Origin: Jejuia rubra
GTDB lineage: Bacteria; Bacteroidota; Bacteroidia; Flavobacteriales; Flavobacteriaceae
Direction: 5' to 3'
NCBI RefSeq assembly: GCF_042684665.1
Contig: NZ_JBHULY010000005.1
Location: 248,001-312,000 of the forward strand
Length of the DNA: 64,000 nt
Below are positions 50,273 through 58,033 of the stretch, piece after piece. The notes under the pieces were generated by a model. The model ran no database searches. It saw only the letters and a program-made list of their open reading frames with translations, and was not told the DNA's origin. Within the stretch, counting starts at the first letter, position 1; each line of letters begins with the position of its first letter. The translations under genes and the position numbers were made by a program.

Positions 50273-50280
50273 CAAAAATA
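50273..50280 (-). promoter_or_regulatory. TAnnTTTG box before sufE
   Basis: TATTTTTG on the minus strand, about 15 bases before ATG 50257; a perfect match to the -7 consensus inside the suf cluster. Confidence 0.4.
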
Positions 50281-50295
50281 CGATAACAAAAGTTG

Positions 50296-51087
50296 CTATT
50301 CAATGTTTTCCATTAATGATACTATCTTACTAACTAATACCGCAATTTCCTTTGGCGGATTATAATGATCAAAAGGGACGGACTCATAAGTTTCTCCATT
50401 TGCAGTGATCTTTAATCTTGCCAGTGGAGCACCATCAAATTGAAATGACTTACTTGGAGCTTCTAGATTTGCCATGTTTTCATAATCTATGGTATTGCAA
50501 AGAACGACAAGGCTACCCCAATAGGCTTCATCGCAAGGCATATTAGTTGTTTTTTCTCCTCTTTTCTTTGAAAATGAAATTGAATCTTTATTAATTTCGA
50601 CATATCTATATCGTCCTCTTGAGCTTGCGTAATATTCAATACTCATAGCGTTTTCTTCAACACGTTTGGTCGCCAAAATTAGAGGTTTCTTATTAGCAAA
50701 CGCCGTAAAGCCATTTTCAGAAAATAAAACAGTATCAGCTTTATCAAGTGCTTTTAAAAATTTCGTTTCAATATTATTTTTGTCATCGGAACACAACATT
50801 CGTGTTGCTCCCAATGCCGAAAATTTTATACTGCCATCTTCTAAAGCATATGAACCAAAAAAACGATTGCACCCTGAAAACCCCGAGACTTTCTTTTCTT
50901 TTGAACCAAACACAATGTTCAAGTTGAACTTGGAAACGTCTTCGCCCAACAGTTGATGAATATTGTATGTGCCGTCCAATGTTTTCAAGAAGGTGTCGTC
51001 GTTTTGTGCGTATTGCATGAGTTGATATTCCGATGGCCCCCAACAGCATCTTAAGGCTATCATGCCTAACAATAATAATGATTTCAT
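50296..51087 (-). CDS. META-domain (HslJ-like) protein in the suf cluster
   Basis: 263 residues. The N-terminus MKSLLLLGMIALRC fits a lipoprotein-type signal with Cys14 or Cys15 as lipid site. A META domain (about 35-125) shows FSGCNRFFGSYALEDGSIKFSALGATRMLC with the conserved Cys pair; the C-terminal part has no recognised domain. HslJ-type proteins are linked to heat or antibiotic tolerance, but no such role is shown here. It separates sufE from sufS and interrupts the usual gene order, so it is probably a passenger. Confidence 0.8.
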   Translation of the reverse strand: MKSLLLLGMIALRCCWGPSEYQLMQYAQNDDTFLKTLDGTYNIHQLLGEDVSKFNLNIVFGSKEKKVSGFSGCNRFFGSYALEDGSIKFSALGATRMLCSDDKNNIETKFLKALDKADTVLFSENGFTAFANKKPLILATKRVEENAMSIEYYASSRGRYRYVEINKDSISFSKKRGEKTTNMPCDEAYWGSLVVLCNTIDYENMANLEAPSKSFQFDGAPLARLKITANGETYESVPFDHYNPPKEIAVLVSKIVSLMENIE

Positions 51088-51146
51088 TTATTTGAATTTA
51101 ATTCAAAATTCTCACTGCAAAAAGAAAGCCAAATTTTACCAATTAC

Positions 51147-51230
51147 TGTCATTCTGAATTTATTTCAGAATCTTAAGATGACAATTTCCATTTTCAATGA
51201 GAACCTGAAACAAGTTCAGGTTGACAAGAC
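51147..51230. repeat. Dispersed repeat between sufS and the META gene
   Basis: TGTCATTCTGAATTTATTTC (51147 on) and GAACCTGAAACAAGTTCAGG (51201 on) are GTCATTCTGAAC-type words typical of flavobacterial spacers; CCTGAAACAAGTTCAGG is close to a palindrome. Confidence 0.6.
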
Positions 51231-51235
51231 TTTAT

Positions 51236-52450
51236 TTATGACAGCATCATTTTCGCCTTCTTCACGCCTTCCACCATGGCATCAATTTCCGCTTTGGTAT
51301 TATAAAAGGCAAAGGAGGCGCGAATCGTCCCAGGGATTTTATAAAAATCCATTATCGGTTGGGCGCAGTGGTGACCAGTCCTGACGGCAATGCCCATTTT
51401 GTCCAAAATCGTCCCCACGTCATACGGGTGAATGCCTTTTAGGTTAAAGGAAATCACGGAGGTTTTGTGATTTGAAGTTCCGTAGATTTTTAAACCATCG
51501 ATAGCGAGAAGTTTTTCAGTAGCATAATGTAACAGCTCATTTTCGTAACTGGCGATGTTGTCAAAACCAATGGAATTCAAATAATCTACCGCGGCGCCGA
51601 AGGCAATGCCTCCACAAATATTTGGTGTACCAGCTTCAAATTTATGAGGTAAATCGGCGTATGTTGTTTTTTCAAAAGTAACTTCGGCTATCATCTCGCC
51701 TCCGCCTTGATAAGGGGGCAATTTTTTAAGCCAAGATTCTTTTCCGTAAAGCATTCCCATCCCCGTTGGACCACACATTTTGTGGGCGGAGGTCACATAA
51801 AAATCAACATCTAATTTTTGAACATCGGGAATTAAATGAGGTGCCGATTGGGCCCCGTCAATCAATACCGCCGCACCAACTCCGTGGGCTTTTTCGATAA
51901 TATATTCAATGGGGTTGATGGTTCCCAAGGCATTGGAAATATGGTTGACGAAGACCAGTTTTGTGTTATCGGACAACAACTTGTCATAGGCCGTCATGAT
52001 GAGTTCGCCATCTTCGTTCATCGGAATGACTTTCAGTGTGGCACCGGTGTGTTCGCAAAGCATTTGCCATGGCACAATATTACTGTGATGCTCCAAGGCC
52101 GATACAATGATGTCATCCCCTTTTTTTAGGAAAGAACCGAATCCGTTCGCCACCAAATTGATGCCATGCGTTGTGCCCGAAGTAAATATAATTTCATGCG
52201 AAAATTTGGCATTAAAATGTTTTTGGATTTTTTGCCGTGCGTCTTCGTATAAATCTGTGGCTTCTTGACTTAAGGTATGCACCCCACGATGAATGTTGGC
52301 ATTGTAATTTGAATAATAATCCACAATCACATCAATCACCTGCTGTGGGGTTTGTGAAGTGGCCGCATTATCAAAATACACCAAAGGCTTTCCGTTTACC
52401 TGTCGTGATAGTATAGGGAAGTCTTTTCGTATGTCTTCAATATTGAACAT
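51236..52450 (-). CDS. sufS: Cysteine desulfurase SufS
   Basis: PLP enzyme that removes sulfur from cysteine to form a persulfide for SufE and SufBCD. 404 residues, class V aminotransferase fold. PLP-binding Lys224 in TSAHKMCGPTG and the catalytic Cys362 in RTGHHCAQP are both present. The N-terminal YFDNAATSQTP and HHSNIVPWQ motifs are standard. Start ATG 52450. A GC-rich repeat lies between it and sufD. Confidence 0.97.
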   Translation of the reverse strand: MFNIEDIRKDFPILSRQVNGKPLVYFDNAATSQTPQQVIDVIVDYYSNYNANIHRGVHTLSQEATDLYEDARQKIQKHFNAKFSHEIIFTSGTTHGINLVANGFGSFLKKGDDIIVSALEHHSNIVPWQMLCEHTGATLKVIPMNEDGELIMTAYDKLLSDNTKLVFVNHISNALGTINPIEYIIEKAHGVGAAVLIDGAQSAPHLIPDVQKLDVDFYVTSAHKMCGPTGMGMLYGKESWLKKLPPYQGGGEMIAEVTFEKTTYADLPHKFEAGTPNICGGIAFGAAVDYLNSIGFDNIASYENELLHYATEKLLAIDGLKIYGTSNHKTSVISFNLKGIHPYDVGTILDKMGIAVRTGHHCAQPIMDFYKIPGTIRASFAFYNTKAEIDAMVEGVKKAKMMLS

Positions 52451-52462
52451 GGCAGATAGGTT

Positions 52463-52531
52463 AGCCCCGATCGAGGCATTTGTTGAAGCTCCTCGCAGAG
52501 AGCGACTGCCGAAAGCGGGATTAGCTTCAAA
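52463..52531. repeat. GC-rich repeat-like insert between sufD and sufS
   Basis: The stretch from GTTAGCCCCGATCGAGGC to AGCGGGATTAGCTTC is much richer in G+C than the suf coding DNA around it and has no coding role. It resembles a conserved intergenic repeat (GCTAATCCCGCTTTCGGCAG on the minus strand); I have not searched it. Confidence 0.5.
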
Positions 52532-52539
52532 TAAAAATT

Positions 52540-53853
52540 TTATAGATCGAATCCAATATTTACACCTAATTTATTGGCAATAATTTTTGTGATACGTTGT
52601 TTCAACTCAGGAATTTTAACAGATTCCAGTACATTGTTGCTAAACGCAAACATCAACAAAGCACGGGCTTCCTTTTCTGGGATACCTCGTGAACGCATAT
52701 AGAACATGGCACTTTCATCCAACTGGCCCACAGTACACCCGTGCGAACATTTGACGTCGTCTGCAAAAATTTCCAATTGAGGTTTGGTGTTTATCGTGGC
52801 TTTATCACTAACCAAAATATTGTTATTGGCCTGAAAGGCGTTGGTTTTTTGGGCCTCTTTTTCGACAACAACCTTTCCGTTAAAAACACCGGTGGAGCGG
52901 TCTCCAAAAATACCTTTATAATCTTGGTGGCTTTCACAATTTGGCTCAATATGGTGTACCAAAGTGTTGTGATCAACATGTTGTTTGTCTCCAATAATGG
53001 TAATGCCTTTTAAAGTGGAATCAATACGCTCGCCGTGCTGATAAAAGTTTAGGTTGTTTCGAGTCAATTTCCCTCCAAAGGTGAAAGTATGAACCGAAGC
53101 GAGACTTTCCCTTTTTTGTTTGATAAAGGTATTGTCAATTAGAGACGCCGTTTGTTTGTCGTTTTGAATTTTGTAGTAATCAACTATGGCACGTTTGTTG
53201 GCGAAAACCTCCGTAACACTATTGGTCAAAACTGGATTATCCGTCAAACTTTGATGGCGCTCGATAATTTGCACATGGGAATTCTCGTCAACTACAATCA
53301 AATTGCGTGGCTGCAACATGGTGGCCGACTCGTTTCCCGTGTAAAAATGTAATATTTGAATAGGTTTTTCAACGATTTTATTCTTCGGAATGTGAATATA
53401 AGCTCCTTCACTTGAAAACGCAGTGTTCAAAGAAGATAAGCTGTCTTTTTCAGCGACTTTATTAAAGTAGTTTTCAATAATGAGTTGATATTTTGGTTTG
53501 CTTAAAGCGGCAGACATTAAGCAAATATCCATTCCATCGTGAGTTGTTTGTGATAAATGAGAGGAGTACTTTCCGTCAACAAAAATTATCTTATAGGAAT
53601 CAATATCATGAATGAAATACTTCTTAACCTCACGATATTCGAGGGCGTTTTCCTGTCTTGGAAAAACGCTGTAATCCTCTTTTAAAATACTATTTAATGA
53701 GGTATATTTCCATGCCTCGTCTTTTTTGGAAGGAAAACCTTTTTCTTCAAAAATCTTGATAGCATCCGATCTTACATCGTGTGCATAAGCATCTATGTCC
53801 ACCCGATTTTCGAAGGCTAAAAATGATGATACTAATTTTTCTTTTAAACTCAT
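52540..53853 (-). CDS. sufD: Fe-S cluster assembly protein SufD
   Basis: 437 residues, one partner of the SufBC2D scaffold in the cytoplasm. It has the conserved beta-helix core and C-terminal DVKCSHGCTVGQLDESAMFYMRSRGIPEKEAR motif typical of SufD/SufB, and N-terminal WKYTSLNSILKEDY. Start ATG 53853 (MSLKEKLVSS). A 79-base spacer with a CAGTGTT tandem repeat separates it from sufC. Confidence 0.95.
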   Translation of the reverse strand: MSLKEKLVSSFLAFENRVDIDAYAHDVRSDAIKIFEEKGFPSKKDEAWKYTSLNSILKEDYSVFPRQENALEYREVKKYFIHDIDSYKIIFVDGKYSSHLSQTTHDGMDICLMSAALSKPKYQLIIENYFNKVAEKDSLSSLNTAFSSEGAYIHIPKNKIVEKPIQILHFYTGNESATMLQPRNLIVVDENSHVQIIERHQSLTDNPVLTNSVTEVFANKRAIVDYYKIQNDKQTASLIDNTFIKQKRESLASVHTFTFGGKLTRNNLNFYQHGERIDSTLKGITIIGDKQHVDHNTLVHHIEPNCESHQDYKGIFGDRSTGVFNGKVVVEKEAQKTNAFQANNNILVSDKATINTKPQLEIFADDVKCSHGCTVGQLDESAMFYMRSRGIPEKEARALLMFAFSNNVLESVKIPELKQRITKIIANKLGVNIGFDL

Positions 53854-53860
53854 GTTTTTC

Positions 53861-53893
53861 AGTGTTCAGTGTTCAGTGTTCAGTGTTCAGTTG
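53861..53893. repeat. Heptamer tandem repeat between sufC and sufD
   Basis: CAGTGTT is repeated four times in a row, then CAGTTGTC. The following ACTGTCTACTGCGACTG resembles the TACTGCGACTGAAAACTGCG tail at 49416-49440. It is non-coding and lies just upstream of the sufD start. Confidence 0.85.
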
Positions 53894-53932
53894 TCCTAAC
53901 TGTCTACTGCGACTGTGCACTGGTTACTGGCG

Positions 53933-54685
53933 CTATGCGCCAACTTCTTCCTTAATCCAATCATAACCTTTGGCCTCTAGCTCGTGGGCCAATTCTTTTG
54001 ATCCTGATTTTACGATTCTACCTTGGTGTAAAACATGTACATAATCTGGAACGATATGATCCAATAAACGCTGGTAATGGGTAATAACTACCACTGCATT
54101 GTCCTTGCTTTTTAATTTATTAACACCGTTGGCCACGATACGAAGCGCATCGATATCCAAGCCTGAATCGGTTTCGTCCAAAATGGCCAATTTCGGCTCT
54201 AGCATCGCCATTTGAAAAATTTCGTTTCGTTTCTTTTCTCCACCTGAAAACCCTTCGTTTAAGGAACGCGATAAAAATTTTCTGTCGATTTCCAAAAGTT
54301 CCGATTTTTCACGAATTAATTTGAGCATATCTTTTGCGGGCATGTCCTCCAGGCCTCTCGCTTTGCGCGATTCATTAATGGCCGTTTTCATAAAATTGGT
54401 TACTGACACCCCAGGTATCTCAACTGGATATTGAAAGGACAGGAATATACCTTTATGAGCACGCTCTTCAGCTGCCAATTCATCAATATCTTCGCCTTCA
54501 AAAACGATGCTTCCTTCGGTTACCTCATAGTCTTCTCTTCCGGCGATTACAGAAGCCAGCGTACTTTTTCCAGAACCGTTAGGTCCCATAATGGCGTGTA
54601 CTTCTCCAGGTTTCACCTCTAGGTTTACACCCCTTAAAATCGTTTTGTCCTCAACACTTGCGTGTAAATTGTTTATTTTCAACAT
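53933..54685 (-). CDS. sufC: Fe-S cluster assembly ATPase SufC
   Basis: ABC-type ATPase of 250 residues that energises the SufBC2D scaffold. Walker A GPNGSGKST (34-42), ABC signature SGGEKKR (about 148), Walker B LAILDETDSG (about 168) with the SufC-characteristic DSGLD, and H-loop VVITHYQR. No membrane domain, as expected. It is followed by a 94-base AT-rich spacer with short AAATTCCAAA-type repeats. Confidence 0.97.
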   Translation of the reverse strand: MLKINNLHASVEDKTILRGVNLEVKPGEVHAIMGPNGSGKSTLASVIAGREDYEVTEGSIVFEGEDIDELAAEERAHKGIFLSFQYPVEIPGVSVTNFMKTAINESRKARGLEDMPAKDMLKLIREKSELLEIDRKFLSRSLNEGFSGGEKKRNEIFQMAMLEPKLAILDETDSGLDIDALRIVANGVNKLKSKDNAVVVITHYQRLLDHIVPDYVHVLHQGRIVKSGSKELAHELEAKGYDWIKEEVGA

Positions 54686-54689
54686 AGTT

Positions 54690-54760
54690 TTTAAATTCCA
54701 AAAATTAAAATTCTAAATTCCAAATATGCAATGCAGGCTAATGTTTTGTGATTTGGAATT
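54690..54760. repeat. Low-complexity spacer between the lipoprotein gene and sufC
   Basis: Repeated short words AAATTCCAAA, TAAAATTC and TGATTTGGAATTTGTGATTT fill the gap; no promoter or hairpin of note. Confidence 0.55.
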
Positions 54761-54779
54761 TGTGATTTGAACATTGCTG

Positions 54780-55199
54780 TTAACTTCCTAATTTTACAAT
54801 ATTGTTTTCTTCTCCTGAAACAGGTTTTACGTTTAATATTTCAACAATTTCAACCTTATTTTCCCAAAGAATGGTATCGTGTTTATCGTTTGTAATTTTA
54901 CCTCTAATTTCTACCAAAACCATATCGGTTGGTTCTTTTTTGAATTTTTGGGCTTCTTTATTTAAGTCCTCCAATCTATCTGTAATAAGCACACCATAAA
55001 TTGCGGCATGCGTTTGTAAAACCGCAGCCCCATCGTAATATACAAACTCGCCTTTTAGCAAGGTAAGACCATCGCTTTGTTTGGCTGTTCTTTCAAGGTT
55101 TTCGGTGGAATCTGCCTCCTCCGAATTTTGTGTTTTCGTTTCTTTTTTACAGCTCACTATGGCGCTTAGGAATAAAATCGTAAAAAGTAGTTTTTTCAT
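54780..55199 (-). CDS. Small lipoprotein inserted between sufB and sufC
   Basis: 139 residues. Lipoprotein signal: MKKLLFTILFLSAIVSC with lipid Cys17, then a charged Glu/Thr-rich linker (SEEADSTENLERTAK) and a compact alpha/beta domain (GEFVYYDGAAVLQTHAAIYGVLIT to VKPVSGEENN). I do not recognise the family. The position inside the suf cluster on the coding strand suggests it is transcribed with the operon, but it is probably a passenger with an envelope role rather than part of Fe-S assembly. Confidence 0.75.
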   Translation of the reverse strand: MKKLLFTILFLSAIVSCKKETKTQNSEEADSTENLERTAKQSDGLTLLKGEFVYYDGAAVLQTHAAIYGVLITDRLEDLNKEAQKFKKEPTDMVLVEIRGKITNDKHDTILWENKVEIVEILNVKPVSGEENNIVKLGS

Positions 55200-55221
55200 T
55201 GTATGCTTTAATTTAAGGAGA

Positions 55222-55246
55222 CACTTCGACTGCGCTCAGTGTGACA
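55222..55246. repeat. Dispersed repeat word before the lipoprotein gene
   Basis: CACTTCGACTGCGCTCAGTG (then TGACA), a near-palindrome, is a repeat word that recurs at 39889-39912 in the other orientation and, degenerate, at 31643. Confidence 0.65.
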
Positions 55247-55257
55247 TTTCATTTAGT

Positions 55258-56706
55258 TTATCCAACACTTCCTTCTAAACTGATTTCTAATAATTTTTGG
55301 GCCTCAACGGCAAATTCCATGGGCAGTTTATTTAATACTTCCTTGCTAAAGCCGTTAACAATTAACGCGATGGCCTTTTCAGTATCAATGCCTCTTTGGT
55401 TGCAATAAAAGATTTGGTCTTCTCCTATTTTACTGGTGGTAGCCTCATGCTCAATTTTTGCAGATTTATTTTTGGTTTCGATATAAGGAAACGTGTGTGC
55501 CCCACATTCGTTACCCATCAGTAAACTATCACATTGCGAAAAATTACGTGCGTTTTCAGCCCTAGAGTTGATCTGCACTAAACCCCGATAACTATTCTGA
55601 GACTTTCCAGCCGAAATGCCTTTTGAAATGATGGTTGACTTGGTGTTCTTTCCCAAATGAATCATTTTTGTTCCCGTGTCTGCCTGCTGATAATTATTAG
55701 TAACCGCAATAGAATAAAATTCGCCAACGGAATTATTGCCTTTTAAAACACAAGATGGGTACTTCCAAGTTATGGCCGAACCTGTTTCTACCTGTGTCCA
55801 TGAGATCTTTGCATTGGTTTCGCAAAGGCCTCTTTTTGTTACAAAGTTATAAACCCCACCTTTACCTTCGGCATTGCCAGGGAACCAGTTTTGAACAGTG
55901 GAATATTTAATTTCTGCATCATCCAAAGCAATCAATTCTACCACCGCAGCGTGTAACTGGTTTTCATCACGGCTTGGTGCAGTACAGCCTTCCAAATAGC
56001 TTACATAACTGCCTTTATCGGCAATCACTAAAGTTCTTTCGAACTGACCAGTACCAGCTTGATTGATTCTAAAATATGTGGATAGCTCCATTGGGCATTT
56101 AACACCTTTTGGAATGTAGCAAAACGAGCCATCACTAAATACCGCGGAATTTAACGCTGCGTAGAAATTATCCTTTTGGGGCACAACAGTACCAATATAT
56201 TTTTTGACCAGTTCCGGATGCTCTTGGATGGCTTCGGAAATACTCATAAAAATAATGCCCTGTTCGGCTAAGGTCTTTTTAAAGGTGGTGGCCACTGAAA
56301 CGGAGTCTACAACGACATCCATGGCTACCCCTGCTAATTTTTTCTGCTCATCTAAAGAAATCCCCAACTTGTCAAACGTTGCCAAAAGTTCAGGATCTAC
56401 TTCATCTAAACTGTCGTATTTCGGTTTGCTGTTTGGAGCTGAATAGTATGATATCCCTTGAAAATCTGGCTTTTCATAGGTGACATTTGCCCACTCAGGT
56501 TCTTCCATATCCTTCCAAATTCGGAAAGCTTCTAAGCGCCATGCAGTCATCCATTCAGGCTCTTCCTTCTTTTTGGAAATGGCACGAACAATATCTTCAT
56601 TTAAACCGTTTGGAAAGGTGTCCGATTCGATATCCGTGTAAAAACCATATTCGTATTCTTTGGTTTTCAGTTCCTCCCTTAAATCGTCTTCAGTGTATTT
56701 ACTCAT
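55258..56706 (-). CDS. sufB: Fe-S cluster assembly protein SufB
   Basis: 482 residues, the main scaffold subunit of SufBC2D. N-terminal YTEDDLREELKTKEYEYGFYTDIE and the strongly conserved YSTVQNWFPGNAEGKGGVYNFVTKRG, TGSAITWKYPSC and GNECGAHTFPYIETKN regions identify it. Conserved cysteines (for example FSQCDSLLMGNECGAHTF and IFYCNQRG) are candidates for cluster binding. Start ATG 56706. A four-helix-bundle gene is inserted between sufA and sufB upstream. Confidence 0.97.
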   Translation of the reverse strand: MSKYTEDDLREELKTKEYEYGFYTDIESDTFPNGLNEDIVRAISKKKEEPEWMTAWRLEAFRIWKDMEEPEWANVTYEKPDFQGISYYSAPNSKPKYDSLDEVDPELLATFDKLGISLDEQKKLAGVAMDVVVDSVSVATTFKKTLAEQGIIFMSISEAIQEHPELVKKYIGTVVPQKDNFYAALNSAVFSDGSFCYIPKGVKCPMELSTYFRINQAGTGQFERTLVIADKGSYVSYLEGCTAPSRDENQLHAAVVELIALDDAEIKYSTVQNWFPGNAEGKGGVYNFVTKRGLCETNAKISWTQVETGSAITWKYPSCVLKGNNSVGEFYSIAVTNNYQQADTGTKMIHLGKNTKSTIISKGISAGKSQNSYRGLVQINSRAENARNFSQCDSLLMGNECGAHTFPYIETKNKSAKIEHEATTSKIGEDQIFYCNQRGIDTEKAIALIVNGFSKEVLNKLPMEFAVEAQKLLEISLEGSVG

Positions 56707-56740
56707 GTTCCGAGTTTAAAATTTAAAATTCAAAGTTGGG
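56707..56740. repeat. Low-complexity spacer downstream of the four-helix gene
   Basis: AAAATTTAAAATTCAAAG is an internally repetitive word; a similar one (TTTGAATTAAGAATTTTGAA) occurs at 57141-57165 on the other side of the gene. Confidence 0.55.
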
Positions 56741-57136
56741 CTAATCCGTTTTGTATTTGCTTCCCTTTAAATCACTTTTCTTTAAATAGTTCATAAAACC
56801 TCCAATCATTTTACTCAAGGTAATAGTTTGCTCTTTTAGTTTATTGAACTCTTCGTTGTTAATATAATCTCTATCCAAAACCCTGTAAAGTTGAGACCTG
56901 GTTTCGCCAAAAGAAGCCTTGGATATTGATAAAAACTGATGAAACTCCTTATTGCCATTTCTTTCAAAACCTTCAGCAATATTATCCATTACAGAACCTG
57001 AAGAACCATCTATTTGACCATAAAGTTTGTAATCATTTCTCAATCCAGTTTTGTTGGATATTTTATTGATATCATCACACAATGCCCTAGCTAACTTCCA
57101 AATTTCCAAATCTTCAAATTGCTTTATGGTTGCCAT
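56741..57136 (-). CDS. Four-helix bundle protein (S23/23S rRNA IVP family)
   Basis: 131 residues of the four-helix-bundle family once named '23S rRNA intervening sequence protein'. Characteristic segments: FEDLEIWKLARALCDDIN, DYKLYGQIDGSSGSVMDNIAEGFERNGNKEFHQFLSISKASFGETRSQLYR. Members often sit inside rRNA spacers or scattered between genes, have no known function and are often mobile by an unknown route. Here one lies between sufA and sufB in the suf cluster. The spacers on either side are built of TTTAAAATTTAAAATTC-type and TTTGAACTTTGAA-type words. Confidence 0.9.
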   Translation of the reverse strand: MATIKQFEDLEIWKLARALCDDINKISNKTGLRNDYKLYGQIDGSSGSVMDNIAEGFERNGNKEFHQFLSISKASFGETRSQLYRVLDRDYINNEEFNKLKEQTITLSKMIGGFMNYLKKSDLKGSKYKTD

Positions 57137-57169
57137 AACTTTGAATTAAGAATTTTGAACTTTGAATTT
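57137..57169. repeat. Low-complexity spacer upstream of the four-helix gene
   Basis: ACTTTGAATTAAGAATTTTG, then AACTTTGAATTTTTAG: repeats of the same word type as at 56707-56740, so the inserted gene is flanked by related low-complexity DNA. Confidence 0.55.
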
Positions 57170-57499
57170 TTAGAGTGAAAATGATTCGCCACAACCGCAG
57201 GTGCGATTGGCGTTGGGATTATTAAAAACGAAACCGGTGCCGTTCAACCCGCCCGAATATTCCAAAGTAGTTCCAATCAGGTAAAGGAAACTTTTTTTAT
57301 CTACAATAATTTTTACACCATTGTCTTCAAAAACCTTATCGCCGTCCTGCTGTTCTTTATCAAATTTTAAGTCATAGGACAAACCTGAACAACCACCACT
57401 TTTCACACCTACACGGACATAATCCGTGGTAGCGCTATAGCCATCGTCAGCCATAAGCTCAATCACTTTCTTCTTAGCTGTATCAGATACTTTTATCAT
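57170..57499 (-). CDS. A-type iron-sulfur carrier protein (SufA/IscA family)
   Basis: 109 residues. Cluster-binding cysteines Cys37 (GGCSGLSY) and Cys101/Cys103 (CGCGESF) are intact, as is FVFNNPNA. It carries Fe-S clusters from SufBCD to apo-proteins. Start ATG 57499 (MIKVSDTAKKK) was chosen over a 29-residue longer frame, which runs across the promoter-like box and has no family match. It is the first gene of the suf cluster. Confidence 0.94.
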   Translation of the reverse strand: MIKVSDTAKKKVIELMADDGYSATTDYVRVGVKSGGCSGLSYDLKFDKEQQDGDKVFEDNGVKIIVDKKSFLYLIGTTLEYSGGLNGTGFVFNNPNANRTCGCGESFSL

Positions 57500-57575
57500 T
57501 TGTTTTCTTTTAAATTTAGTCCCTATATCTATTGGCGATAACGCCCTGTTATTAAGACAGTTTCTAAATAGAGGA

Positions 57576-57583
57576 CAAATATA
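57576..57583 (-). promoter_or_regulatory. -7 box of the suf operon
   Basis: CAAATATA on the plus strand reads TATATTTG on the minus strand, a perfect TAnnTTTG, about 75 bases before the sufA start. The transcript would run sufA to DUF2480. The rest of the 57500-57726 spacer shows no further element; no IscR-type operator was recognised. Confidence 0.5.
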
Positions 57584-57726
57584 CAATATAAGTCATGGAA
57601 TTTCGCATAACCTAACATTATATTAGCATATGGGTTTATAGGTTTTTGTTATGGTTTTGAATAGGATGTTTGTAAAGCTAATTAAGTGGCGCGAGGACAT
57701 GGTAGTTGTTAAGTCGAAATGCACTA

Positions 57727-57939
57727 TTACCCACTTTTCCTGTATTTTTTTAGAGCTTTTGAACCACTGTTAGATGTGGCTTTGCGGGGTTGAATTATTT
57801 CCCCAGATTCATTAAACTCAAAAGTTTGTTTGCAGTTTTTGCATATGACTATGGGTGATTTGGGGTGTTCGTCGTCCTTACGGAAAAAATTATGTCCGTA
57901 GAGGTAACAAAGCAGGTTTGAACTTGGTGAAGATGTCAT
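57727..57939 (-). CDS. Small zinc-ribbon-like hypothetical protein
   Basis: 70 residues, ending in a basic tail (KATSNSGSKALKKYRKSG). It has LLCYLYGHNFFRKDD and a separate CKNCKQTFEFN, so a Cys-x2-Cys pair and further Cys/His could form a zinc ribbon, as in DUF1660-like phage proteins. The C-terminal tail is hydrophilic and basic. Function unknown. It has no close operon partner; the gap to the next gene is 94 bases. Confidence 0.6.
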   Translation of the reverse strand: MTSSPSSNLLCYLYGHNFFRKDDEHPKSPIVICKNCKQTFEFNESGEIIQPRKATSNSGSKALKKYRKSG

Positions 57940-58033
57940 GTGCCATTGGTTTGCTCCTACAAGATAGGCAAAACGACTCTAAAATCAGATGAAATACTTT
58001 TTTATTCGACAAAAAGCACGATTCAAAGGTTGT

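Noticed and set aside
53861..53893. CRISPR-like repeat array
   Set aside because: The unit is only 7 bases with no spacers; a simple tandem repeat.
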